Assembly: GCF_002368035.1 (NCBI RefSeq)
Contig: NZ_AP018222.1
Coordinates: forward strand, 3,140,534-3,204,533
Length of the DNA stretch: 64,000 nt
From: Nostoc linckia NIES-25
GTDB lineage: Bacteria; Cyanobacteriota; Cyanobacteriia; Cyanobacteriales; Nostocaceae
Direction of reading: 5' to 3'
Program-made: the position numbers and the translations under genes
The notes under the pieces: model-generated
Seen by the model: the letters and a program-made list of their open reading frames with translations, nothing else
What the model was told of the DNA's origin: nothing
Databases searched by the model: none
Part shown: piece after piece, positions 8,785 through 16,311 of the stretch
Layout: each line of letters starts with the position of its first letter
How positions within the stretch are numbered: the stretch's first letter is position 1

Positions 8785-8982
8785 TCAGAAAAACATTAAC
8801 AGTCGTATTGCTTCGTCATGGGTTAAGATGTCCCACGGTTGCTGCGATCGCTTCACTTTTTGTATGGCTTTCAGCATATAAAAGTCACAATGTAAAGCTT
8901 CAAGTACGTTCCAAATGCTTTGCAGATCCTCGTCGGCTAACTGCTCGATTAAATGATGCATTCTCAGTCGCAGTAAATTCAT
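8785..8982 (-). CDS. Small protein, probable antitoxin of the RelE-like toxin
   Basis: The 65-residue protein starts at ATG 8982 and is mostly helical: MNLLRLRMHHLIEQLADEDL, then a segment ending LTHDEAIRLLMFF. Small cyanobacterial proteins of this pattern are often found just before RelE/ParE toxins. It lies 98 bases upstream of the toxin gene on the same strand. No clear DNA-binding motif can be named, so the antitoxin label rests on size, position and composition. Confidence 0.45.
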   Translation of the reverse strand: MNLLRLRMHHLIEQLADEDLQSIWNVLEALHCDFYMLKAIQKVKRSQQPWDILTHDEAIRLLMFF

Positions 8983-9500
8983 ACGTTAATTTTTCCTTAT
9001 ACGCAAACACCAACAATAAATAGTATTCCCAAAAAATTAGTCAGGCTTAACGACAATACAATACTGCGATCGAGTTAATACGACTTGGGATTTGGGACTT
9101 TATAGCAATTTGAAAAAAGAATGCCACACATGGAACAAACCTCTCCCCAACCTTCCCCGATGCTTTGGGCTACGGTCTACAGACATCTCTGTAGGAAACC
9201 AAAATCTTCGTAGATCCTCCTAAATCCTCCTTAAAAAGGAGGACTTTGAGAAGTTTTTGCCCCCCTGCTTTTTAAGGGGGGTTGGGGGGATCAAAAGTTT
9301 ACGGCGCAACTCTATAAGACTGTGTATACACCGTAGGATGCCGTTAGGCGGATGAGGTATGTGTCGCAAACATTTTTGAATCGGTATTAGATTGAGAATT
9401 GCCTTGATACATCTGGCTTTGATATGAATCCATCTGTCGCAATCATTTATCCCCAGAGTCAAGATTACAAGAACGTGTAGAAAAATAAATTTCAGCTTCT
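8983..9500. other. Intergenic region with dispersed repeat, no supported gene
   Basis: About 520 bases without a convincing gene. Positions 9216-9292 hold a dispersed palindromic repeat of the CCTCCTTAAAAAGGAGG / CCCCTGCTTTTTAAGGGG type. The open frames here lack start signals and family resemblance. On the minus strand the frame stays open into the 21-bp repeat array, described as a finding. Confidence 0.5.
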
Positions 9501-9773
9501 GAGGCTCAACTTTGACCTTCTGAGGCTCAATTTTGACCTTTTGAGGCTCGACTTTGACCTTCTGAGGCTCGACGTTGACCTTCTGAGGCTCGACTTTGAC
9601 CTTCTGAGGCTCAATTTTGACCTTTTGAGGCTCGACTTTGACCTTCTGAGGCTCAACTTTGACCTTCTGAGGCTCAACTTTGACCTTCTGAGGTTCAACT
9701 TTGACCTTCTGAGGCTCAACTTTGACCTTCTGAGGTTCAACTTTGACCTTCTGAGGCTCAACTTTAGTCTTGA
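9501..9773. repeat. Minisatellite, 13 copies of a 21-bp unit
   Basis: The unit GAGGCTCAACTTTGACCTTC(T) recurs exactly every 21 bases from 9501 to 9773, 13 copies in all, with substitutions such as CTCGAC for CTCAAC and TTTTGAGG for TTCTGAGG. Because 21 is a multiple of three, one plus frame (LRLNFDL heptads) and two minus frames (LRRSKLS, VKVEPQK) stay open throughout. None has a convincing start, so I do not call a gene. Confidence 0.95.
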
Positions 9774-9798
9774 AATAAATTATCTAAATCCAAATATT

Positions 9799-9861
9799 GT
9801 GGGGTGGACATCTTGTCTGCCCTTGTTTACGGGCGAAACGCCCACCCCACAAGAGAAGTTG
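9799..9861. repeat. Dispersed inverted repeat (GTGGGGTGG...CCACCCCAC)
   Basis: TTGTGGGGTGGACATCTTGT and its near-complement CGCCCACCCCACAAGA form a stem-loop of a type scattered through Nostocales genomes. It lies between the minisatellite and livM. A second short palindrome, AGACGCGATGAATCGCGTCT, lies at 10017-10036. Confidence 0.6.
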
Positions 9862-10057
9862 AATTTTTTTTATTGGGAAAGCCCTTAAATCTTCTCAAGA
9901 GGACTAAACTCAATCAATGGCTCGTGCGATCGCAGTCTACAAAACGCAAACTTAAAATAAAAACCTGTAAAATCTATTTCTTAATGATAGATTGAACACA
10001 CTCCTCACTCTTGTACAGACGCGATGAATCGCGTCTCCCAACTTTTAACTATTTAAT

Positions 10058-11191
10058 ATGGTTGAATATCTCATTTTCTTAGCAATTTCTACAGCCAGTT
10101 TTGCCCTATTCGCTCTCGGATTGAATTTACAGTGGGGCTTTACCGGGTTAATTAACTTTGGTCATGTCGCTTTCATGACTCTGGGAGCATACACGACTGT
10201 GTTGTTAAGCTTCAAGGGCGTTCCTCTACTGATATCAGCGCTGGCTGGGGCAATGGTAGCCGCTTTGTTGGGTTTGATAATTGGTTTTGCAACTCTGCGC
10301 TTGCGAGAAGATTACTTAGCAATTGTCACCATTGGTACAGGAGAATTAATTCGTTTAGTGGTGAATAATCAAGAATTACCTGTAGGAAATTCTTGGGTTT
10401 CTGGGGCGTTTGGGGTACAAAGTTATCCCATACCTTTCTCCACACAGCCAAGTTTGTTTTTGAGATTAGTGATGATTGGACTGTTAACACTGTTAGCTGT
10501 CGTCACTTTTTTTACGTTGTGGCGATGGGTTCGTACCACTCAAGTATCTCGCACTACTGATTTAGGTCAAAGGACGACTAGCAAACAGGAATTTGCATCG
10601 CGTTTGGGAGTGGGAATTTTGTTAGCAGTTTTGGCAGCAGCAATTTATATTTCTGGAGTAATTGGATTGTATAATTACAACCCAAAAGCAGGTTTGATGC
10701 TGGTGTTGCTGTTGGTTTTAGCATTGGTATTCTGGCGATTAGAAATTTTGGTGCGATCGCCTTGGGGTAGAATTCTCAAAGCTATCCGTGAAGATGAAGA
10801 AATTCCCAAAGCACTAGGGAAAAATGTGTTTTGGTATAAATTACAATCTCTCATGCTTGGTGGTGCGATCGCTGGCATCGCCGGTGCTTTTTTTGCTTGG
10901 CAACTCAGCGCTATTTATCCTGATAATTTTCAACCCCAGCTGAGCTTTGATACTTGGATTATGGTAATTTTAGGCGGTTCTGGGAATAACATCGGTACAA
11001 TCTTAGGCGCGGTAATTTTCTTTGCTTACGATGCCATCACGCGAGAAGTTTTGCCGAGAATCATACCCCTTGATGAAGCACGTTTGGGTGCATTTCGCAT
11101 CATGGTAATCGGATTTATTTTAATGGTACTGATGATTTGGCGTCCTCAAGGTATCTTAGGGAAAAAGGAGGAACTCACCCTTGGTAAATAA
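10058..11191 (+). CDS. livM: Branched-chain/neutral amino acid ABC transporter permease (LivM family)
   Basis: The 377-residue membrane protein shows the LivM pattern: first membrane helices with NLQWGFTGLINFGHVAFMTLGAY, the loop LRLREDYLAIVTIGTGEL, and the EAA-like segment GRILKAIREDEEIPKALGKN with SLMLGGAIAGIAGAFFAW. It is one half of the membrane channel that imports branched-chain or neutral amino acids in the Liv/Nat systems; a relative in urea transporters (UrtC) cannot be fully excluded. The ATPase gene overlaps its end. No LivH, LivF or binding protein is in the window, so the other parts must be elsewhere. Confidence 0.85.
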   Translation: MVEYLIFLAISTASFALFALGLNLQWGFTGLINFGHVAFMTLGAYTTVLLSFKGVPLLISALAGAMVAALLGLIIGFATLRLREDYLAIVTIGTGELIRLVVNNQELPVGNSWVSGAFGVQSYPIPFSTQPSLFLRLVMIGLLTLLAVVTFFTLWRWVRTTQVSRTTDLGQRTTSKQEFASRLGVGILLAVLAAAIYISGVIGLYNYNPKAGLMLVLLLVLALVFWRLEILVRSPWGRILKAIREDEEIPKALGKNVFWYKLQSLMLGGAIAGIAGAFFAWQLSAIYPDNFQPQLSFDTWIMVILGGSGNNIGTILGAVIFFAYDAITREVLPRIIPLDEARLGAFRIMVIGFILMVLMIWRPQGILGKKEELTLGK

Positions 11192-11963
11192 CCAATCATC
11201 ACCACTTCCTCTGCTAGCAGCCACTGGACTTTCTAAAAGCTTTGGCGGTATTAAAGCAGTTAATGAAGCGAAAATCGAAGTTGCCAAAGGCAGCATCACG
11301 GGTTTAATTGGCCCCAATGGTGCTGGTAAAACTACTTTATTTAATTTACTCTCGAACTTCATCCGCCCAGATAAAGGGCGAGTAATTTTTGATGGCGAAC
11401 CTATCCACAATTTGCAACCATATCAAATTGCTCAACAAGGAGTAATACGCACTTTTCAAGTTGCACGGACTCTCTCGCGGTTGTCGGTGTTAGAAAATAT
11501 GTTGTTAGCGGCGCAAAAACAAACCGGTGAAAACTTTTGGCAAGTGCAATTACAACCGCACATCGTCGCCAAGGAAGAAAAGCAACTCCAAGAGAGAGCA
11601 ATGTTTTTATTAGAATCGGTTGGTTTAGCAAAAAAAGCCCACGATTACGCTGGCGGTTTGTCTGGCGGACAGCGCAAGCTGTTGGAAATGGGACGCGCAC
11701 TGATGACTAATCCCAAGTTAATTTTGTTGGATGAACCAGCAGCAGGAGTAAATCCGAGATTAATTGATGATATTTGCGATCGCATTCTCGCTTGGAATCG
11801 CCAAGATGGAATGACGTTTTTGATTATTGAACACAATATGGATGTCATTATGTCATTGTGCGATCGGGTTTGGGTACTTGCCGAAGGACAAAATTTAGCT
11901 GACGGTACGCCAGCAGAAATTCAAACCAATCCCAAAGTTCTCGAAGCTTATTTAGGAAAATAG
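11181..11963 (+). CDS. livG: Branched-chain amino acid ABC transporter ATPase (LivG family)
   Basis: The 260-residue ATPase has Walker A GPNGAGKTT, signature LSGGQRKLLE and Walker B LILLDEPAAG, followed by the H-loop EHNMD. The start is a TTG at 11181: an AGGAGGA site at 11166-11172 sits nine bases before it, inside the end of livM, so the two genes overlap by 11 bases. It energises the LivM permease. Residues encoded by 11719-11832 are repeated as a non-coding copy downstream at 12120-12233. Confidence 0.87.
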   Translation: MVNNQSSPLPLLAATGLSKSFGGIKAVNEAKIEVAKGSITGLIGPNGAGKTTLFNLLSNFIRPDKGRVIFDGEPIHNLQPYQIAQQGVIRTFQVARTLSRLSVLENMLLAAQKQTGENFWQVQLQPHIVAKEEKQLQERAMFLLESVGLAKKAHDYAGGLSGGQRKLLEMGRALMTNPKLILLDEPAAGVNPRLIDDICDRILAWNRQDGMTFLIIEHNMDVIMSLCDRVWVLAEGQNLADGTPAEIQTNPKVLEAYLGK

Positions 11964-12119
11964 AGTGCGGTTGGCTTTCTCTTCCACAGAGGGAGAGAAG
12001 CTTTTATTCTTGCTGTTTTTCCTTGGTAGAGAACACGTTGAGGCTCAGATTTGAGAGAAAGTCGCACACAGCGTCACATCTTTAGAAATTTGGTAGCTAC
12101 TTGCTAAACAATTTCAAAC

Positions 12120-12233
12120 TAATTTTGTTGGATGAACCAGCAGCAGGAGTAAATCCGAGATTAATTGATAATATTTGCGATCGCATTCTCGCTTGGAACC
12201 ACCAAGATGGAATGACGTTTTTGATTATTGAAC
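12120..12233 (+). pseudogene. Duplicated fragment of livG
   Basis: These 114 bases match 11719-11832 inside livG with three substitutions, at a constant offset of 401 bases. The fragment spans Walker B to the H-loop and has no start or reading context of its own, so it is a duplication scar. The rest of the gap 11964-12396 shows no gene. Confidence 0.9.
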
Positions 12234-12396
12234 TAAATTGATTTTCAGACAGCGATCGCAACTTCACAAACCCAAAACGCCTAGACGCAACGCGGCTTGT
12301 CGTTAGATATCGCACGCACTAATTTAGTTTCTTAAAGGAAACCCTCCTTTGGGTACAAAGGCTAAAATATAAAAGTTGTATTCCATATTCCAACCT

Positions 12397-12720
12397 ATGA
12401 CGACTCCCAAATTGATGATTGAACCTTCATATTGGTTAGAAACGGGAATAAAATTAGAAAAAGTTAACAATTTCAATGTTTTTAAATTTACCGACGAATT
12501 ACAATATCGTTCGGATGAGCTTTTAGAAAAAAGTAAATTGGGATTAATTACAGCCGAAGAAAAAGCAGAGTTAGATGGTATATCTGAATTAGCGCAAATT
12601 TTTACTTATGCTAATTCGGTTTTAGCTTCTGAATCTACATGGTCTCCAATTACATCCGAGAAATCGTTGCAGAAAGAGCAAAATACCTCTGCGAATATTG
12701 CCACTCCCCAGAATTTATAA
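12397..12720 (+). CDS. Small conserved protein overlapping an HNH gene
   Basis: A 107-residue acidic helical protein starts at ATG 12397 (an upstream TTG at 12376 is less likely). Its core, residues about 25-80, reads KFTDELQYRSDELLEKSKLG and AELDGISELAQIFTYAN. The last 27 residues are read in a different frame over the beginning of the HNH endonuclease gene, an 82-base overlap. The family is a conserved cyanobacterial hypothetical, typically placed just before such HNH genes; the function is unknown, and an antitoxin or regulator role would be speculation. Confidence 0.6.
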   Translation: MTTPKLMIEPSYWLETGIKLEKVNNFNVFKFTDELQYRSDELLEKSKLGLITAEEKAELDGISELAQIFTYANSVLASESTWSPITSEKSLQKEQNTSANIATPQNL

Positions 12721-13088
12721 ATACAGACCGCTTCACTGTAGACCATCTTATTCCACAATCTTTGGGGGGTTCGGATGAAATCGAAAATTTAGCTTTATGT
12801 TGTCGTCGCTGTAACGAGCGTCGTTATAATTTCACATCAGGTATCGATCCAGAAACAAAACAAGAAGTCAATTTATTTAATCCTCGGAAGCAAAAGTGGT
12901 CTGAACATTTTATTTGGTCGCTCGATTGTGTAAAAATTCTTGGTATAACTCCTATTGGTAGAGCAACTTGTAATCGGCTTGATATGAATGATGAACGTAA
13001 TGGCAATAGATTTATTCAAAAATCTCGTCGGTTATGGGTTCGTTCTGGTTGGCATCCTCCTCAAGAAGATTCATGTCAGGAAAGTTAA
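12639..13088 (+). CDS. HNH endonuclease
   Basis: The 149-residue protein has a zinc-bound HNH core: C18-E-Y-C21, DHLIPQSLGG with H36, then CCRRCNERRYN with C55 and C58. It starts with MVSNYIREIVAERAKYLCEY, the usual N-terminus of this cyanobacterial group. Such proteins nick or cut DNA. The start lies inside the preceding gene in another frame, so translation is probably coupled. Nothing nearby suggests an intron, so a free-standing endonuclease is the best description. Confidence 0.85.
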   Translation: MVSNYIREIVAERAKYLCEYCHSPEFINTDRFTVDHLIPQSLGGSDEIENLALCCRRCNERRYNFTSGIDPETKQEVNLFNPRKQKWSEHFIWSLDCVKILGITPIGRATCNRLDMNDERNGNRFIQKSRRLWVRSGWHPPQEDSCQES

Positions 13089-13126
13089 GATTAATAGCAC
13101 TCTAAAACTATCGCCCATATCCCCAT

Positions 13127-13459
13127 CTACTCCGGTAAACCTTCTAAAATCTTCTGTGTTTCTGTAGCATTATATTCATCCTAATACTCAACAAATATCT
13201 CCAACGCTGTCTGCAAATTAGCCCTAGCTTCCGCATAGTTTCCCTCTGCTTGTGCAAGTGTTTCTAGATAATGAAGGCTGCAGGACTTACGCAAAAAATA
13301 ACGAAAGTAGCGGTAATTCATGAATTACCGCTACGCTTGAATAAGGTTTTCAGTCACATATTGCGTAAGTCCTGGGCTGGAAGCTTGGAAATAGCGATCG
13401 CCAAATTCGATATCTATTTCCAAGGCTTGTTGATAATAATCCCCTCCGTTCCATAACTC
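13127..13459 (-). pseudogene. TPR-repeat protein remnant, broken by stop codon and small palindromic element
   Basis: Minus-strand reading gives LWNGGDYYQQALEIDIEFGD, then after excising the element at 13281-13374 plus one target copy, YFQASSLHYLETLAQAEGNY and ANLQTALEIFVEY, a classic TPR pattern ending LEGLPE and stop at 13127-13129. An in-frame TAG at 13181-13183 lies where Gln is expected. No start is left. The gene is decayed; the removed element restores the frame exactly, so the insertion is secondary or simultaneous with decay. Confidence 0.8.
13281..13374. mobile_element. 94-bp palindromic MITE-like element with target duplication
   Basis: Terminal inverted repeats CAGGACTTACGCAA and TTGCGTAAGTCCTG bound the element, and an internal palindrome AGCGGTAATTCATGAATTAC lies within. 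The 5-bp sequence GGCTG occurs on both sides (13276-13280 and 13375-13379). The element carries no gene, so it must have been moved by a transposase encoded elsewhere. Confidence 0.9.
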
Positions 13460-13463
13460 ACTT

Positions 13464-13487
13464 ATAATTAGACAAGTGTCTAATTAT
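13464..13487. promoter_or_regulatory. 24-bp inverted repeat, operator-like
   Basis: Two perfect 11-bp arms (ATAATTAGACA / TGTCTAATTAT) separated by AG. The half-site AATTAGA is shared with the inverted repeat upstream of the ArsR-family gene at 14165-14184, so this may be a second binding site of that regulator. Confidence 0.5.
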
Positions 13488-13531
13488 AGGTAGATCTAAT
13501 TTTAATTGCTTTGACTACTCCCTACTTTTGC

Positions 13532-13555
13532 ACAGACGTGGTTAACCACGTCTGT
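13532..13555. terminator. 24-bp perfect palindrome after the ArsR-family gene
   Basis: ACAGACGTGGTT/AACCACGTCTGT is fully self-complementary and lies ten bases beyond the stop of the minus-strand regulator gene. It belongs to a dispersed palindrome family also seen near 10017 and 63012. A terminator role is possible. Confidence 0.45.
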
Positions 13556-13564
13556 ACGCGCTTA

Positions 13565-14149
13565 TCAGTCCGAACGCCAATAAACCCCATTCTCCCGCTG
13601 CATCAACTGGTAGCCTATCAATTCCCGTCTGAGAGTGGCGTAATCAGGATGGTAGCGCTTGAGAATATCGTTCACCGCGCGTTCTGGATACTGAACCCCA
13701 ATTTCAAATTTATTTGCTAACCACTTGAGAATTACTAAGCGCTTTTTGCGACTAGCAGGGATTTCTTTAAGGCGTTGGACGGAGTTGTTATCAAAGACAT
13801 CGCCATCAAAATAGTTTTTCAATACTTTGTTTTCCCAAGCTTCAGTATCCACCTCGTCAATCAAAGAAGCAATTTGCTCAGGTGTAAAAATTTGCTTACT
13901 GATGCTTTGTAAAGCGTCGCTATCCAACTGGTACAGGCGGCTATTCCCCTCAGGGCGCATAGTCACTAAATTGAGTTCTTTAAGTTTCGCTAGATGATGG
14001 GATACTGTTGGTTCCTTGAGTTGCAATAACACAGCTAATTCTTCAACGCTGCACTCCTGGTTCGCCAGAATACCTACAATCTTCAATCTGCTTTCGTCTG
14101 CTAAAGCTTTGAAAAATCGCAGCAGGGTCTGAAACTGTTCTTTCTCCAT
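13565..14149 (-). CDS. ArsR-family regulator with C-terminal DUF2087 domain
   Basis: The 194-residue protein joins an ArsR winged helix (residues about 8-85: FFKALADESRLKIVGILANQ, EPTVSHHLAKLKELNLV) to a DUF2087 domain (about 130-192: KRLVILKWLANKFEIG, ELIGYQLMQRENGVYWR). ArsR proteins repress their own and nearby genes and release DNA on binding a ligand; the ligand of this fusion is unknown, and no metal-binding cysteine pair (ELCVCDL type) is present. An inverted repeat covers its own upstream region at 14165-14184, which suggests autoregulation. Confidence 0.88.
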   Translation of the reverse strand: MEKEQFQTLLRFFKALADESRLKIVGILANQECSVEELAVLLQLKEPTVSHHLAKLKELNLVTMRPEGNSRLYQLDSDALQSISKQIFTPEQIASLIDEVDTEAWENKVLKNYFDGDVFDNNSVQRLKEIPASRKKRLVILKWLANKFEIGVQYPERAVNDILKRYHPDYATLRRELIGYQLMQRENGVYWRSD

Positions 14150-14164
14150 AATTTGTTATAATCA

Positions 14165-14184
14165 AATTAGATCTCAATCTAATT
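14165..14184. promoter_or_regulatory. Inverted repeat upstream of ArsR-family gene
   Basis: AATTAGAT, four bases, ATCTAATT lies 15 bases upstream of the regulator's ATG, in the usual place of an ArsR autoregulatory operator. More AATTAG half-sites follow at 14183 and 14196. Function is inferred from position and from the related repeat at 13464-13487. Confidence 0.55.
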
Positions 14185-14321
14185 AGAAAAAAATCAAATT
14201 AGCTCTGCTGTCCTCTTCTGACACAGCATTGCCTTATCTTCGCTAATTGTGAATTAATGTTAATTCTTAGATTTTTTTCGTAGAAAATTGAAATTTCTTA
14301 AGTTGTTCTTTACATTTCGCC

Positions 14322-14540
14322 ATGACACGTCCCTCATCAATTAGGAACAGAAGAAGAGGGAGTATCCTGCAACAGGGTACTTCACTTGTACAAGCAGCGA
14401 GATTTTTGGGTGTAGACCAGAGTACTTTATACATGGCTCTGCAAAGAGGACAAATTCCCACTACTAGAAGAAATGGGCGGACTGTGGTTAGCCAAGGAGC
14501 CTTGATGGACTATAGAGCTAGAACCAGACCACTTTTATAG
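14322..14540 (+). CDS. Small excisionase-like HTH protein
   Basis: A 72-residue basic protein with a helix-turn-helix of the excisionase/MerR-like type: SLVQAARFLGVDQSTLYMAL, then the wing QIPTTRRNGRTVVS. The start ATG at 14322 has no evident ribosome site. It is likely DNA-binding. No integrase or phage gene lies near, so it is not clearly part of a mobile element. Confidence 0.5.
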   Translation: MTRPSSIRNRRRGSILQQGTSLVQAARFLGVDQSTLYMALQRGQIPTTRRNGRTVVSQGALMDYRARTRPLL

Positions 14541-14644
14541 TTCTTGATTGAGTAGAACACAACTTCGTAGGGGCAAAGCGCGTTGCTCATTGGCGTCAAC
14601 TTCAGAACAGAAAGCCCAAATTTTTTGGGTGTCAGCTGAAAAAT

Positions 14645-14687
14645 AAAAAGGTAATGTCCTAAATTTATTTATGGAGATTACCTTTTT
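14645..14687. terminator. Bidirectional terminator-like hairpin
   Basis: AAAAAGGTAAT (14645-14655) and ATTACCTTTTT (14677-14687) form an 11-bp stem with A-run and T-run on opposite sides, between two convergent genes. Confidence 0.7.
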
Positions 14688-14702
14688 ACTTTTTAAGTAA
14701 TA

Positions 14703-15593
14703 TCATTCACTACAAAAATTTAAAATATGCTGAGCAGTGATTTGTGGTTGTTCTAGGTGAGGAAGATGTCCGCAATCTTGAATCCAGGTCAGGGTACTTT
14801 GTGAAATTGCTCTTTTAAATCTTATGGCATCTTTAGTACCCAAAATTTTATCGGAATCGCCCCATAAAATTAGCGTTTCTTGCACAATTTGTGATATTTT
14901 TTTAAACCTAAAAGCACTATAACCACCACTTTTAGTAAAAGCAATCAAAGCTTGATGCCAATTCGGCATTTGTAAGTGCAATGCAGCACAATATAAAGCA
15001 TCTAAAGAGGCAAGACTTTGATTTTTATATCCAATGCGGGCAACGCGATCGCGCACTTTCATACTGCTCAAAAACTGAGTTGCTAAATAATCCAATGGTG
15101 GAAACATTAATTTACTTAATGGCGAACCACCCGCCAACCCAGCACTATCAATTAACACTAGCTTCTTGACCACTTCTGGGTAAGTCAGAGTTAAATCAAT
15201 CGCCGTTGCACCCCCCATTGAAGCCCCTACCAAAATTACAGGTTGGTTAATCAGGCTTTTCCAAAAATAATAAAGATGGGTTTTAATTGCAGTTGGGCTA
15301 TAGGCAATTCCTGAGAGTCTATCTGTAAAGCCAAAACCCAACAAATCTACTGCCCAGGTTTCATTATTTGCTGCAAGCAATGGCAAAAGCCGACGAAATT
15401 CTAATACAGAACTATCAAAACCGTGAATTAATAAAATAGGAGTTCCACCACTCCCTTGCTTGACATAAGCCGTGGCGATCGTTTGATTACTTAAAGGTGT
15501 AGTCAGAGCAGTTGTTTGAATACTCCGAGCCAGAGCGATGGACTCTGCTTCTGTTAGTTGCTCAACTGCTGTAGGAAGAAAATTTGGAAACAT
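14703..15593 (-). CDS. Alpha/beta hydrolase
   Basis: The 296-residue protein has the alpha/beta hydrolase core: oxyanion region LLIHGFDSSVLEF, nucleophile elbow GASMGG, acidic residue in LWGDSDKILG and histidine in DCGHLPHLEQP, in the correct order. It would hydrolyse an ester, amide or related bond; the substrate is unknown. The start ATG at 15593 gives MFPNFLPTAVEQLTEAESIA, a leader without membrane signal. It is a single gene, convergent with the small HTH gene. Confidence 0.85.
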   Translation of the reverse strand: MFPNFLPTAVEQLTEAESIALARSIQTTALTTPLSNQTIATAYVKQGSGGTPILLIHGFDSSVLEFRRLLPLLAANNETWAVDLLGFGFTDRLSGIAYSPTAIKTHLYYFWKSLINQPVILVGASMGGATAIDLTLTYPEVVKKLVLIDSAGLAGGSPLSKLMFPPLDYLATQFLSSMKVRDRVARIGYKNQSLASLDALYCAALHLQMPNWHQALIAFTKSGGYSAFRFKKISQIVQETLILWGDSDKILGTKDAIRFKRAISQSTLTWIQDCGHLPHLEQPQITAQHILNFCSE

Positions 15594-15913
15594 AAATATC
15601 AGTTTATCGTACTAGGTCACTTCCAAACATCGCTGATTTTGTTAAATCACAAAATTACGCAGACTAATATTATTAATTAATATTTTTAATCTATAAAACA
15701 TAATTCAACTTGAAAAATGATTGCTACATATAGATTCATACAACCAAAAACCAGAAGCCAATTATCAATCTAAAATCCCAAATAGTATACCTCCCTACTC
15801 CCTACTCCCCACTCCCCCAACCGAGGATTAAAGAAAGTTTTCCAAAATGTCAAAATTGGGACTAAACCCACGTACAATAAATATCACTTATTATTGACTC
15901 AGGAGCTAATGCC
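15594..15913. promoter_or_regulatory. Divergent region between hydrolase and ccmK3
   Basis: 320 bases of AT-rich sequence containing a short CCCTACTCC repeat tract (15782-15820). Just before ccmK3 lies a good ribosome site, AGGAG at 15900-15904. No promoter can be named with confidence. Confidence 0.3.
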
Positions 15914-16225
15914 ATGCCGATGGCGGTTGGCGTAATTGAAACTTTAGGTTTTCCCAGTGTCTTAGCCGCAGCAGACGCAATGGTAAAATCTGCCGCAGTC
16001 ACGCTGGTGTATTATGGTCTAGCTGAAAGTGGTCGCTTTGTAGTCGCCGTCCGGGGACAAGTTGCTGAAGTAAAAAGAGCCGTTGCACAAGGTATTGATG
16101 CTGGAGAACAAGTAAAGGCTGAAACAGTAATCACCCACTACATTGTTCCCAATCCCCCGGAAAATGTGGAAACTATATTACCAATCCATTTCACTGAAAA
16201 ATCAGAACCTTTCCGTATGTTCTAA
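15914..16225 (+). CDS. ccmK3: Carboxysome shell protein CcmK3
   Basis: This 103-residue BMC-domain protein begins MPMAVGVIETLGFPSVLAAADAM and ends with the HYIVPNPPENV segment typical of CcmK3. In beta-cyanobacteria ccmK3 and ccmK4 form a separate locus from the main ccm operon and encode minor hexamer-forming shell proteins; CcmK3 is reported to assemble together with CcmK4. An AGGAG site precedes the ATG by nine bases. ccmK4 follows 86 bases downstream, as expected. Confidence 0.92.
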   Translation: MPMAVGVIETLGFPSVLAAADAMVKSAAVTLVYYGLAESGRFVVAVRGQVAEVKRAVAQGIDAGEQVKAETVITHYIVPNPPENVETILPIHFTEKSEPFRMF

Positions 16226-16311
16226 GCAATTTCGCCATCAAAATCTGTAGCGAAGCTTCGTACAATTAATTCGTCGCGCCACATATCGTTTATTCATACA
16301 GGAGATTAGTA

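Noticed and set aside
9541..9773. CRISPR array
   Set aside because: Units are directly adjacent with no unique spacers, so this is a minisatellite.
9492..9888. Open frames over the 21-bp repeats (LRRSKLS and LRLNFDL heptads)
   Set aside because: They stay open only because the period is a multiple of three; no start signal or family supports either.
13271..13456. 61-codon plus-strand frame
   Set aside because: It crosses the palindromic element and reads the TPR remnant backwards.
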